Source: Bacteroidota bacterium (GTDB taxonomy: Bacteria; Bacteroidota; Bacteroidia; Flavobacteriales; Schleiferiaceae). Taken from it: DNA of 64,000 bases. The position numbers were made by a program, and so were the translations under genes. Where the stretch lies: the NCBI GenBank assembly GCA_003385605.1, contig QQUU01000063.1:1-64000 (forward strand), in the 5' to 3' direction. A model generated the notes under the pieces. It was not told the origin of the DNA. It saw nothing but the letters and a program-made list of their open reading frames with translations, and did no database searches. Shown piece after piece: positions 56,715-64,000 of this stretch (within the stretch, counting starts at the first letter, position 1; each line of letters begins with the position of its first letter).

Positions 56715-57032
56715 TTACGCTGTCAAATCAATCAGTTTACGTAAATATTCTTCCTTACTTGCCGCAGAACCTTCTGCCAATGCTCCGCCTTTAAATGAGG
56801 CCAGGAATGGTAAGTTATCTACTCCTGCTGCCTTACGAGCCTCTGGGCTATGTTCGGCGTTTACTTCCAAGAATACTACATCGCTGTAGCCTTCTTCGTT
56901 ACTTACTCTTTTGTATTTCGGGGCAAACATTTTACATGCGCCACACCAATCCGCAAAGTACTTCACCACTACTCGATCGTTATCATTCAAGATCTGTGCA
57001 AAGTCCGCGTCTGTTGCTAATTGTACTGCCAT
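56715..57032 (-). CDS. Thioredoxin family protein with CGAC active site
   Basis: A 105-residue single-domain thioredoxin. The active site is FADWCGACKMFAP, with alanine instead of the proline of classical WCGPC; the cis-proline is in VDNLPFLASF. There is no signal peptide, so it is cytosolic. Replacement of Pro by Ala should make the disulfide somewhat less reducing (inference from studies of CxxC dipeptides in general). It could serve the convergent peroxiredoxin. The exact -7 box TATTTTTG (57059-57052) lies 19 bp before the ATG. Strong terminator downstream. Confidence 0.9.
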   Translation of the reverse strand: MAVQLATDADFAQILNDNDRVVVKYFADWCGACKMFAPKYKRVSNEEGYSDVVFLEVNAEHSPEARKAAGVDNLPFLASFKGGALAEGSAASKEEYLRKLIDLTA

Positions 57033-57051
57033 GTTTCTAAATTTTAAGGGT

Positions 57052-57059
57052 CAAAAATA
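57052..57059 (-). promoter_or_regulatory. Thioredoxin gene -7 element
   Basis: TATTTTTG on the minus strand, followed by AC, is an exact consensus box giving a leader of about 14 nt. Confidence 0.6.
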
Positions 57060-57122
57060 TATAGATGATTCTTACTAGAAAAGTAAACTTGATTGAGCTT
57101 ATCTATTAACTCATCAATGCAC

Positions 57123-58028
57123 CTATTGTTCTATTTGGGCTCTGAATTCCTTGTGGTACAAATCGCGAATCAAACCGTCACTTACCCCTATTTTCGGCAC
57201 GTAAATACGGCCACATCCCGACCATTGCATGGCTTTTAGATAAATCTCTAATCCAAAGGTGATAACGTCTGCACGGTCAAAATTCAGACCCATTTCTGTG
57301 ATTCGACGATCGACATCTAGCCCTTCAATAAAGGTACGCTGCCCATCCACATATTCATAGCTTAGGGCTTCGGTAACCGGTTTCAAACTCAGCTTATGTA
57401 GTTTATTGATATTACCCCCTGCACCTATGGCAGCCTTGTCTTTCAATGGGGCTGCATGTTTTTCTAACCAACGTTGCATCTTTGTCCATTCGCCTTGTTC
57501 AACAAGTTCATTCATCAAACGAACTCCACCTACTTTAAAGCTTTTTGACCGTAAAACTTGTTTGCCTTCTATGATAGATATTTCAGTAGATCCACCACCA
57601 ACATCGATGTAAATGAAGTTGCTTACATCTGCATTAATGGTGTCGTAGAGTTTGCTCGAGAAGACCAGACGCGCTTCTTCTTTGCCGCTAATTGTTTCAA
57701 TTTGAATACCGGTTTTTCGCAGTACTCTATTCACTATCTGACGACCGTTTTTAGCTTCACGCATGGCAGATGTGGCCACTGCTCTAAAGTCTTGCACACC
57801 GTGCACTGACAATAGATGCTCATAGGCCTTCATACCTTCTAAGAATCGGTCACGAGTTACTTTACGAATCTTTCCATACTTAAACACGTCTTGACCCAAA
57901 CGTACAGGCAACCGAATCATACTTACTTTCTTGTAGTGCGTATACCCGTCTTTATAAACCACATTGACAATGAGACAGCGGACCGAATTTGAACCGATGT
58001 CAATAGCGCCTAGTTTCGTTACTATCAT
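57123..58028 (-). CDS. Exopolyphosphatase / guanosine pentaphosphatase (Ppx/GppA) family
   Basis: A 301-residue enzyme of the actin-like ASKHA fold that splits phosphate from polyphosphate or pppGpp. Phosphate-binding loops are GAIDIGSNSVRCLIV at the N-terminus and YIDVGGGSTEISII near residue 140, the catalytic Glu is in SGKEEARLVF, and GAGGNINKLHK is the third motif. It lacks the extra C-terminal HD-like domain of E. coli Ppx (about 510 residues), so it is the short form. It lies three bases after the ppk1 stop and ends a sixA-ppk1-ppx operon, which favours a polyphosphate role over pppGpp, though both are possible. Confidence 0.93.
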   Translation of the reverse strand: MIVTKLGAIDIGSNSVRCLIVNVVYKDGYTHYKKVSMIRLPVRLGQDVFKYGKIRKVTRDRFLEGMKAYEHLLSVHGVQDFRAVATSAMREAKNGRQIVNRVLRKTGIQIETISGKEEARLVFSSKLYDTINADVSNFIYIDVGGGSTEISIIEGKQVLRSKSFKVGGVRLMNELVEQGEWTKMQRWLEKHAAPLKDKAAIGAGGNINKLHKLSLKPVTEALSYEYVDGQRTFIEGLDVDRRITEMGLNFDRADVITFGLEIYLKAMQWSGCGRIYVPKIGVSDGLIRDLYHKEFRAQIEQ

Positions 58029-58031
58029 GAG

Positions 58032-60080
58032 TTATCCTTTACGCAGCATATTTCTCACATAACTGTGCAATTCTTCCTGTGCCTTAATCTTAGGGCCGTG
58101 AAGCATGCGGTAGTTGTTTTGCTGCTGAGCGTCGAAAATTCGTGATTTAGAATTGTCTTTCCAAAGAATATCGAAGTGATCGCGCAATTGGCGTTGAATG
58201 GATTGGTCGTAAATAGGTACGGTAACCTCTACCCTGCGATTCAAATTCCTTCCCATCCAGTCGGCAGACGAAATGTAATACTGAGGATTTCCGTCGTTGT
58301 GGAAACAAAAAGCACGAGTGTGCTCTAAGAATCGCCCAACGATACTCACAGAAGAAATGTTCCTCGCTTTAGGATGTGCCATGTCCAAACAGCAAATGCC
58401 TCTGACTACCATCCTAATTTGCACTCCAGCATCGCTTGCCTCATAGAGTTTATTGATCATGCCGTGGTCAGAAATGGAATTAATCTTCACCCAGAATTCG
58501 GCCTTCTTTCCTGCCCTCGCATTCGCTATTTCTCGATCGATGAGTGCCTCTAATCCCGAACGTGTCGTATTCGGGCTAACTAACAAGTGCTTGAAAGCGT
58601 ACTGCTTATATGGACTTTCGATGAACTGAAATACTTTTCGTGCTTCTTTCGCAATTCGCTTGTCATTAGTCATCAAATGATAGTCGGTGTAGACTCTGGC
58701 CGTTCCCTCATGGTAATTTCCAGTTCCGATAACACAATAATCTACAAGCTTCTCTTTACCCTCGTCTCTTCGTATGAGAGTCAATTTTGAATGCACCTTA
58801 AGCCCCTGTACACCGGAAACTACTTTGATACCCTCACCCCTAAGGCGATTGGTCCAACGGATGTTATTCGCCTCGTCAAATCGAGCCTGAAGTTCTATGA
58901 ACACGGTGACCTTCTTCCCATTTTTAGCCGCATTAATCAATGCAGAAATGATCTGGCTATCATCAGCCAAACGATAGAGTGTCACCTTAATCTCACGAAC
59001 TTTTTCATCAATAGCTGCCTCACGAAGCAAGCGAATGACGTTGCCAAAATCGTGATAAGGAGTGAACAGCATAATGTCTTGCTTTTTAATAGCCTTAAAA
59101 ATGCTGCGGTCAATGTCTATGCTCGGATGCGGCACTTGAGGCAGTCGCTTGTACTCAAGCTCTTGTATCCCCATGTTTGGAAAGCGCATTAAATCTTTCT
59201 TATTGTGGTAGCGTCCACCTGGAATAAGGGTGTCGAGTGCACTCACTTCCAGTCCTTCGACCAAGCGCTTTAATGTTGAATCGCCAATGGTTTTATCGTA
59301 AACGAATCGAACCAGATCACCTTCACGTCGATTGCGCAACCCGCGCTGAATTTGCTCCATAAACGATTTACTCACGTCATCATCCAGCGACAACTCTGCA
59401 TCCCGAGTAATCTTCACCGTATGCGCCTCTATACTGTCGTACTTGACCGTATGAAAAATACTATCGAGATTGTGACGTAAGACGTCGTCCATATACATCA
59501 CATACTGCTTACCGTACTTCGGCAACTGCACAAAGCGCCCAGAAATAGAATACGGCACCTCGATGATAGAAAACTGCTCCTTACCCTTCTTGGTTAAGCG
59601 AACCGCGAGATATATACTCTTGTCCCGTAAATAAGGGAAGTTTTTGGTCTGATTGATCATCAAATTGGTAAGCGCAGGACTGACTTTTTCACGGTACAAT
59701 TGCTGCACAAAATTCTCCTGCTTAGCAGTCAACTGTGCCTCATTAATGATCTCAATTTTATAGCGCTTCAAGTCCTCCTTGATGTTATCGTAGATTTCTT
59801 GAGACCGTTGCTGCTGGTTGGCTACAATCTCGCTGAGTTTGGACAATAGCGCACCAGGAGTAAAACCTTCAAGGTTCTCATCCAAACCTTGCTCTTCGCT
59901 GAGTCGCAAACGACGGATAAACGAATAACGCACCCGGAAGAATTCGTCCATATTATTGGAATGGATTCCGAGAAAACGTAATCGTTCAATAAGTGGGTTG
60001 GTTAAATCCTCCGCCTCTTGTAGTACGCGTTCATTGAAGCGTAACCAACTAATATCTCTGTTGAAATAAGTATGTTCCAC
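58032..60080 (-). CDS. ppk1: Polyphosphate kinase 1
   Basis: A 682-residue enzyme that polymerises the gamma-phosphate of ATP into polyphosphate, reversibly. The N-terminal domain starts YFNRDISWLRFNERVLQEAED (in parts), and NNMDEFFRVRYSFIRRL is characteristic. The catalytic half has the autophosphorylated histidine in KVHSKLTLIRR and the second histidine region in DYCVIGTGNYHEGTARVYTDYHLMT (in parts). The protein is membrane-associated in other bacteria. It lies between sixA (four bases upstream) and ppx (three bases downstream), so synthesis and breakdown of polyphosphate are cotranscribed. No Pho box is recognisable upstream of the operon. Confidence 0.97.
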   Translation of the reverse strand: MEHTYFNRDISWLRFNERVLQEAEDLTNPLIERLRFLGIHSNNMDEFFRVRYSFIRRLRLSEEQGLDENLEGFTPGALLSKLSEIVANQQQRSQEIYDNIKEDLKRYKIEIINEAQLTAKQENFVQQLYREKVSPALTNLMINQTKNFPYLRDKSIYLAVRLTKKGKEQFSIIEVPYSISGRFVQLPKYGKQYVMYMDDVLRHNLDSIFHTVKYDSIEAHTVKITRDAELSLDDDVSKSFMEQIQRGLRNRREGDLVRFVYDKTIGDSTLKRLVEGLEVSALDTLIPGGRYHNKKDLMRFPNMGIQELEYKRLPQVPHPSIDIDRSIFKAIKKQDIMLFTPYHDFGNVIRLLREAAIDEKVREIKVTLYRLADDSQIISALINAAKNGKKVTVFIELQARFDEANNIRWTNRLRGEGIKVVSGVQGLKVHSKLTLIRRDEGKEKLVDYCVIGTGNYHEGTARVYTDYHLMTNDKRIAKEARKVFQFIESPYKQYAFKHLLVSPNTTRSGLEALIDREIANARAGKKAEFWVKINSISDHGMINKLYEASDAGVQIRMVVRGICCLDMAHPKARNISSVSIVGRFLEHTRAFCFHNDGNPQYYISSADWMGRNLNRRVEVTVPIYDQSIQRQLRDHFDILWKDNSKSRIFDAQQQNNYRMLHGPKIKAQEELHSYVRNMLRKG

Positions 60081-60083
60081 CCT

Positions 60084-60584
60084 TTAATTTTTTAATCGCT
60101 TGGGATACTCAAATTGAATCAAATCGGCCCCTGGACCTATATCCTCCCAGCGTTGACAGTCAAATCGAACGATGACTACTCCAGTGGTTGGAACGTTGCG
60201 AACGCTAGCACTGGTCATTTCATTTACAAAGTCAGTGATTCCTGGGTTGTGCGCAAAGTACATGGCAGCATCACACATGTCTGAGGTCTTCCGCACCACA
60301 GCAAGGATTTCTTCTGCACTACTATGGTACAACTCATCGTCTATAGCGACCTTACTTGCGGGAACACTCAAGTTCTTCGCGAAGATTAAGGCAGTGTGCA
60401 AGGCACGCGTCGCAGGGGAACTACACATACTGAAATAGTCAGCGCTAATACTTTCTTCACGTAAATATTGACTGACGAGATGGGCATCTCGAATACCACG
60501 CCCTTTCAAGGGTCTATCACGGTCGTCAATACCGTCAATCGACCAGGAACTCTTGGCGTGTCGAATTAGATAGAGTGTTTTCAT
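60084..60584 (-). CDS. Histidine phosphatase family protein, SixA-like
   Basis: A 166-residue phosphatase with the catalytic LIRHAKSSW motif (RHG family) at residues 5-13. The ERPLT-type segment DDRDRPLKGRGIRDA is present, as are SSPATRALHTA and the second catalytic histidine in AMYFAHNPGITDFVN. SixA in E. coli dephosphorylates phosphohistidine on phosphotransfer proteins; here the position before ppk1 and ppx suggests a role around polyphosphate or phosphohistidine, but this is inferred from context only. The ATG at 60584 (MKTLYLIRHAKSSW) is chosen over a GTG five codons upstream. TACTTTAC, four bases before the ATG, is a poor promoter match. It is the first gene of the operon. Confidence 0.87.
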   Translation of the reverse strand: MKTLYLIRHAKSSWSIDGIDDRDRPLKGRGIRDAHLVSQYLREESISADYFSMCSSPATRALHTALIFAKNLSVPASKVAIDDELYHSSAEEILAVVRKTSDMCDAAMYFAHNPGITDFVNEMTSASVRNVPTTGVVIVRFDCQRWEDIGPGADLIQFEYPKRLKN

Positions 60585-60667
60585 ACTTGTAAAGTACACT
60601 ATTTCAGCGTATTCACTAAAGTAATTAAACTACTTTATCTCACATTTAACAATAAATTCAATCGAAA

Positions 60668-61453
60668 TTAATCTCTAGACAACTCCTTGGCTTCATTCCA
60701 AAGAACCTCCATTTCGTCTAAAGTCATGGAAGACAACTCTTTACCTTGGCTAGCAGCCTGTTTCTCCATGTAAGTAAATCTAAAAATGAATTTTTTATTC
60801 GTGCGCTCCAGAGCCAATTCTGGATCGATATCACTCAGTCGCGCGAAGTTGATCAATGAAAACATCAAATCACCAAACTCACCTTCTATATCTTCTTGAT
60901 TTCCAGATTTTTGACTATCCTCAAACTCTCCGAGTTCTTCCTTGATTTTACCCCAAACGTCCTCCGGTTTGTCCCAATCAAAACCCGCTCCGCGCGCTTT
61001 GTCTCCAATGCGAATAGATTTCACGAGTGCGGGTAACCCTCGCGGCACACCTTGAAGAACACTTTTGGTACCCTTTTCTTTAAGCTTGATCGCTTCCCAA
61101 TTCGCCTTTACCTCTTCTTCAGTCGTAGCTTCTACATCTCCGTAGATATGAGGGTGACGGTGAATGAGTTTATCACAGACGCTGTTCAGTACATCGGCAA
61201 CATCGAAAGCACCTTTCTCACTGCCAATTTTTGAGTAAAACACCATGTGAAGCATCAGATCCCCGAGCTCTTTTTTGATCTCATTCAAATCGTTCTCTTC
61301 AATGGCATCGGCCAACTCGTACGTCTCTTCAATAGTAAGGTGACGCAAGCTTTCTAAGGTTTGCTTACGGTCCCATGGACACTCAGCACGGAGTGTATCC
61401 ATGATATCTAGCAACCTACCGAATGCTTCTAATTTGGCCTCTCTTGAATTCAT
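60668..61453 (-). CDS. mazG: Nucleoside triphosphate pyrophosphohydrolase MazG
   Basis: A 261-residue tandem-domain MazG that hydrolyses (d)NTPs to monophosphates and pyrophosphate. The N-terminal domain has CPWDRKQTLESLRHLTIEE (the CPWD signature) and EETYELADAI with KKELGDLMLH, giving the EExxE and ExxD metal-binding motifs. The C-terminal domain repeats them in KIKEELGEFED and EGEFGDLMFSLINFARL. Length equals E. coli MazG. It lies two bases after the DUF5606 stop at the end of a ruvX-def-TPR-DUF5606-mazG unit. No toxin-antitoxin genes adjoin it. It may clean aberrant nucleotides or lower ppGpp levels under starvation, as reported for E. coli. Confidence 0.96.
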   Translation of the reverse strand: MNSREAKLEAFGRLLDIMDTLRAECPWDRKQTLESLRHLTIEETYELADAIEENDLNEIKKELGDLMLHMVFYSKIGSEKGAFDVADVLNSVCDKLIHRHPHIYGDVEATTEEEVKANWEAIKLKEKGTKSVLQGVPRGLPALVKSIRIGDKARGAGFDWDKPEDVWGKIKEELGEFEDSQKSGNQEDIEGEFGDLMFSLINFARLSDIDPELALERTNKKFIFRFTYMEKQAASQGKELSSMTLDEMEVLWNEAKELSRD

Positions 61454-61455
61454 GC

Positions 61456-61869
61456 TTACTCTGCTTCTTCGCTCGCTTCTTCTTCTAAAATACTGAGCAG
61501 ATCATTCTTAACTAGAATATTAAACCACTGTACTACCTTTTTGATATCAGAGGCATACACACGCTCCTGGTCGAACTTAGGTAAAACCTCTCCAAAGAAA
61601 TCTTCCAATTGATCTTTTGAACTCTTATGGCTCAATGCCTCCTTACCTTCTGTAACCTCAGCCATCGCCTTGAAAACATCTCTTAGCGGCACCTCTTCTT
61701 CGTAGGTGTAGATTGCGATATCTCCAAGCGAACTCACATTGGCATTTGCTGAAATTGCTGTACGCTTACCGTCCAACAAGCTTTCAACTACGACACCATT
61801 TTTTTGATGTGCAATTAGTTTGAAAAGACCGGGTTTTCCTGAAACCGAAAGAACAGTTCTTAAATCCAT
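61456..61869 (-). CDS. DUF5606 family protein
   Basis: A 137-residue cytosolic protein with the conserved start DLRTVLSVSGKPGLFKLIAH, then QKNGVVVESLLDGKRTAISA and a helical acidic C-terminus (SILEEEASEEAE). I recognise it as the DUF5606 family, confined to Bacteroidota as far as I know, with no assigned function. The N-terminal part looks like a small beta-barrel or SH3-like fold. It starts directly after the stop of the TPR lipoprotein gene (TAAATG) and two bases before mazG, and its operon with def and mazG is common in the phylum. Confidence 0.88.
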   Translation of the reverse strand: MDLRTVLSVSGKPGLFKLIAHQKNGVVVESLLDGKRTAISANANVSSLGDIAIYTYEEEVPLRDVFKAMAEVTEGKEALSHKSSKDQLEDFFGEVLPKFDQERVYASDIKKVVQWFNILVKNDLLSILEEEASEEAE

Positions 61870-62379
61870 TTATTGTTTATTTAACCAGTTTTGTATTGTA
61901 TTCAATTCTTCGTCTGAACTCAGCAGTAACAATGCCTCAGCCTGTATCGCAAGTTCATGTTTTGGATATCTATCCATCAATGCTCTCAAGTATTTTCTTG
62001 AGCGCTCTTTATCGTTAAATCTGTTTTCAAAAAACAGCGCCAATTGCATCATTGCCTCCGGCGCAAACGTGTGTTCCGGATACTTTTTAGTCAAGGTAAT
62101 CAAGTAGTTTACCCCGTACAGGTAGTCCTCGCCCCCGCTCATCAATACAAGACCGGCTTGCATCAATCGCTTTGGATCACTCAACACTAGGCTGTCCTGG
62201 GAAATAAAATGCTTTTTCGCAAATTCCAGCTCTTCACTTGTCGCAATACCACTGTCTATTCGACCAAAATAGTAGAGGGCAGAATCACTATCAGCAACTG
62301 TCGCTTGTTGGCCCTGGACATCAGGCTCCGGGGCTGCACAAGAAATTAACCCAAGTAATGCTAGGAGGGCAATTCTCAT
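61870..62379 (-). CDS. TPR-containing lipoprotein
   Basis: A 169-residue protein with a lipoprotein signal (MRIALLALLGLISCAAPE; lipobox LISC) and tetratricopeptide-like repeats (residues about 60-165; YGVNYLITLTKKYPEHTFAPEAMMQLALFFE and RSRKYLRALMDRYPKHELAIQAEALL, in parts). It is probably anchored in the inner face of the outer membrane or in the inner membrane and may act as an assembly or scaffold factor; no specific role is known. The start overlaps the def stop by four bases (ATGA), so it is translationally coupled to peptide deformylase. Confidence 0.82.
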   Translation of the reverse strand: MRIALLALLGLISCAAPEPDVQGQQATVADSDSALYYFGRIDSGIATSEELEFAKKHFISQDSLVLSDPKRLMQAGLVLMSGGEDYLYGVNYLITLTKKYPEHTFAPEAMMQLALFFENRFNDKERSRKYLRALMDRYPKHELAIQAEALLLLSSDEELNTIQNWLNKQ

Positions 62380-62948
62380 CGACGTTTTGGGAATTTCATT
62401 GGGTAATCAATAGAAATATCGCCACGCTCAATGCTGCCCAATTTACCTTTGATCAGTCGTTTTCTCAACGGCTTGAGGTAATCCGTAAACAGCACACCCT
62501 CAATGTGATCGTATTCGTGTTGAATCACGCGTGCGGCAAGCCCTGTATACGTTTCTTCGACCAACTTCCAATCTTCAGTGTAGTATTCTATGACCAATTT
62601 TTCTTTGCGGTATACGGTTTCACGTACATCAGGAATACTCAAACAGCCTTCTTCCATACCCCACTCTTCACCTTCTTCTTCAATGATAATAGGGTTGATA
62701 AAGGTCTTTTTAAAGTTCTTGAGTGTTTCGTAGTCCTCTTCGCCTTCCTGAGCAAATGGACTCGCGTCAATAACAAACAATCGGATGCTTCTGCCAATCT
62801 GAGGAGCTGCTAAACCAACACCTTGCGCATTGTACATCGTCTCGTACATATTAGCAATGAGCGGCTCTAAACCCGGGTAATCCTGGTCAATTTCTTCCGC
62901 CATCTTGCTTAAAACGGGATCGCCGTAGGCTACTACCGGTAATATCAT
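62376..62948 (-). CDS. def: Peptide deformylase
   Basis: A 190-residue metalloenzyme that removes the formyl group from nascent polypeptides. All three motifs are present: GVGLAAPQIG, EGCLSIPDVRE with the metal-binding cysteine, and QHEYDHIEG with the two metal-binding histidines and catalytic glutamate. The length and the small insert EEEGEEWGMEEGC fit type-1 deformylases of Bacteroidota. It is the second gene after ruvX (31-bp gap) and overlaps the TPR lipoprotein gene by four bases. fmt is not nearby. Confidence 0.97.
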   Translation of the reverse strand: MILPVVAYGDPVLSKMAEEIDQDYPGLEPLIANMYETMYNAQGVGLAAPQIGRSIRLFVIDASPFAQEGEEDYETLKNFKKTFINPIIIEEEGEEWGMEEGCLSIPDVRETVYRKEKLVIEYYTEDWKLVEETYTGLAARVIQHEYDHIEGVLFTDYLKPLRKRLIKGKLGSIERGDISIDYPMKFPKRR

Positions 62949-62979
62949 AATTGAATCTTAATCTTGATTGCAAAGATAG

Positions 62980-63378
62980 TTAGTGCATGGCTAAATAACG
63001 CTCTAAAATGAGAGAGGCAGCAACTTTATCTAAGGTGCCTTTTTCCTTGCGTTTGGATTTCTTCATACCCCCCATTATCAGCATTTGTGAAGCCTCTTTG
63101 GACGTAAAATCCTCATCGACAAAAACAATCTCCATAAGCGGCCAACGCTTGTGGATTTTTGCCGCCCAAAGGTCGATAATTTCAGTACTGTCCGTGGCAA
63201 TAGCCGGCTTCCCAATTACGATTGTTTGAGTTCCTTCCGCAGCCACATATTCTTCGAGTACTGCCATGAGTGAACCTGTATCCACTGTTTTTAAGGGAAA
63301 AGCCATCATTCCGAGCGGATCGGTCTCTGCCATTCCAGTACGTCTTCCTCCAATATCCAAAGCCAATACTTTCGCCAT
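62980..63378 (-). CDS. ruvX: Putative Holliday junction resolvase RuvX/YqgF
   Basis: A 132-residue RNase H-fold protein. The family start [18 protein letters not shown] carries the first catalytic Asp, [13 protein letters not shown] replaces the usual VGLPLxx[14 protein letters not shown] carries the catalytic Glu, and [16 protein letters not shown] holds the final Asp. YqgF is essential in E. coli and is linked to 16S/23S rRNA 5'-end processing as well as to junction resolution. The exact -7 box TACCTTTG ends four bases before the ATG, so the transcript is probably leaderless. It heads the ruvX-def-TPR-DUF5606-mazG operon and diverges from dapD. Confidence 0.93.
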   Translation of the reverse strand: MAKVLALDIGGRRTGMAETDPLGMMAFPLKTVDTGSLMAVLEEYVAAEGTQTIVIGKPAIATDSTEIIDLWAAKIHKRWPLMEIVFVDEDFTSKEASQMLIMGGMKKSKRKEKGTLDKVAASLILERYLAMH

Positions 63379-63382
63379 GGTT

Positions 63383-63390
63383 CAAAGGTA
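63383..63390 (-). promoter_or_regulatory. ruvX operon -7 element
   Basis: TACCTTTG on the minus strand is an exact consensus box, only four bases (AACC) before the ruvX ATG at 63378. This is the shortest spacing of any exact box in the window. Confidence 0.65.
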
Positions 63391-63409
63391 GTCTTTCCGT
63401 AGGAAGCAT

Positions 63410-63417
63410 TAAATTTG
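63410..63417 (+). promoter_or_regulatory. dapD -7 element
   Basis: TAAATTTG is an exact consensus box 14 bp before the ATG at 63432. It is back to back with the ruvX box 20 bp away. Confidence 0.6.
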
Positions 63418-63431
63418 AACCGCACATAAGA

Positions 63432-64000
63432 ATGAACAAGATGAAGGATATTAGAGCTGTCATAGAACAAGCTTGGGAGCAAAGAGAACTGCTTCAACAG
63501 GAAGAAACTCAAAACGCAGTGCGCGCTGTGGTAGATGCACTCGATGCGGGTACATTGCGCGTTGCTGAGCCTACAGAAAATGGCTGGCAGGTCAACGAGT
63601 GGGTTAAGAAAGCTGTGGTTTTGTACTTCCCCATCCAAAAAATGGAGACTATTGAGGTCGGTCCTTTTGAATTTCACGATAAAATTCCGCTAAAACGCAA
63701 TTACGCAGAGAAAGGTGTACGTGTCGTTCCTCATGCCGTAGCACGTCACGGCTCATTCATCGAGGCCGGTGTAGTAATGATGCCTTCTTACGTAAACATT
63801 GGCGCACACGTTGAAAGCGGCACCATGGTCGATACTTGGGCAACGGTAGGTTCTTGTGCACAGATTGGCAAGAACGTTCACCTCAGCGGTGGTGTAGGAA
63901 TAGGCGGTGTATTGGAACCGTTACAAGCAGCACCGGTGATTATTGAAGACGATTGTTTCATAGGCTCGCGTTGTATTGTTGTGGAAGGTGTACGTGTAGA
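63432..64000 (+). CDS. dapD: Tetrahydrodipicolinate N-succinyltransferase (partial)
   Basis: The first 189 codons of DapD, cut by the right edge. The enzyme transfers succinyl from succinyl-CoA to tetrahydrodipicolinate in the lysine/diaminopimelate pathway. The N-terminal helical domain ([15 protein letters not shown]) is followed by [10 protein letters not shown] and [18 protein letters not shown], and then the left-handed beta-helix with hexapeptide repeats ([21 protein letters not shown], in parts; [38 protein letters not shown], in parts). The catalytic Asp/Glu region is intact in what is visible. A second in-frame ATG at 63441 is also possible. Flavobacteria need this pathway for peptidoglycan and lysine. 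Confidence 0.96.
   Translation, partial: MNKMKDIRAVIEQAWEQRELLQQEETQNAVRAVVDALDAGTLRVAEPTENGWQVNEWVKKAVVLYFPIQKMETIEVGPFEFHDKIPLKRNYAEKGVRVVPHAVARHGSFIEAGVVMMPSYVNIGAHVESGTMVDTWATVGSCAQIGKNVHLSGGVGIGGVLEPLQAAPVIIEDDCFIGSRCIVVEGVRV

Noticed and set aside
56566-56889. 107-codon plus-strand frame across the structured RNA and the thioredoxin gene
   Set aside because: It runs through two terminators and into the antisense of thioredoxin; it has no ribosome site or protein-like pattern.
62238-62813. 191-codon frame antisense to def and the TPR lipoprotein gene
   Set aside because: The deformylase motifs and coupled operon on the minus strand are conclusive; the antisense product resembles nothing.
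1-64000. Mobile elements, CRISPR arrays, toxin-antitoxin or defence genes
   Set aside because: No transposase, integrase, terminal inverted repeat pair, regularly spaced repeats or defence-type nuclease was found. MazG here is in a housekeeping operon and lacks mazEF neighbours.

Overview
The window reads as about 64 kb of chromosome from a free-living, probably marine member of the Bacteroidota, most likely order Flavobacteriales. The evidence is three very long or secreted proteins ending in type IX secretion (T9SS) sorting domains, promoters of the Bacteroidota form TAnnTTTG, few Shine-Dalgarno-like leaders, a fused branched-chain 2-oxoacid dehydrogenase E1, DUF1343/DUF2911/DUF4249/DUF5606 proteins, and many Na+-coupled transporters (SSS, NhaC, AGCS). 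I see no insertion sequence, prophage, integrase or CRISPR array. The content is mostly housekeeping genes with a surface/secretome component.

Layout. 1-4.4 kb: methionine/SAM cycle, with a split metH on the minus strand and metK on the plus strand. The 334-bp gap between them holds a SAM-I riboswitch facing metH and a SAM-II-like riboswitch facing metK. 4.4-10.2 kb: a 1945-residue T9SS surface protein. 10.4-16.1 kb: ferredoxin reductase plus ferredoxin, a dipeptidyl peptidase IV plus POT peptide transporter pair, and an exported thioredoxin-like protein. 16.1-18.8 kb: a Nudix-related regulator with a long inverted repeat upstream, tRNA-His and an SSS sugar-type symporter. 18.8-23.8 kb: a glycosyltransferase, a T9SS protein with Asp-box-like repeats, and fused E1alpha-beta. 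23.9-36 kb: 2OG oxygenase, trmD, dciA-like, recF, TPR-ribH, DUF2911, NamZ-like muramidase, LolC/E-like permease, cystathionine beta-synthase, NhaC, MFS and yjdM. 36-44 kb: a 2096-residue T9SS protein of repeated Fn3/MAM-like modules, and an AGCS symporter. 44-57 kb: dnaK, a DUF4249-like lipoprotein, panB, an RluA-type synthase, priA, a THUMP methyltransferase, a TauE-methyltransferase-ZIP operon, peroxiredoxin, an unassigned structured RNA candidate and thioredoxin. 57-60.6 kb: sixA-ppk1-ppx polyphosphate cluster. 60.7-64 kb: ruvX-def-TPR-DUF5606-mazG operon and the start of dapD.

Main points. (1) Two different SAM riboswitch classes lie back to back between metH and metK. The SAM-I element has a readable translational switch: a 14-bp anti-sequestor competes with a 7-bp helix that buries the metH start codon. 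(2) A roughly 120-nt candidate RNA at 56.5 kb has a closing helix, two hairpins (one with a GAAA loop), a loop-to-tail pseudoknot and its own terminator, and I cannot assign it to a family. (3) At several genes (recF, ruvX, TauE, DUF4249) the TAnnTTTG box ends 4-6 nt before the ATG, which suggests leaderless mRNAs. (4) A 59-bp inverted repeat lies upstream of the Nudix-type regulator. All family assignments are by eye from motifs and were not searched.
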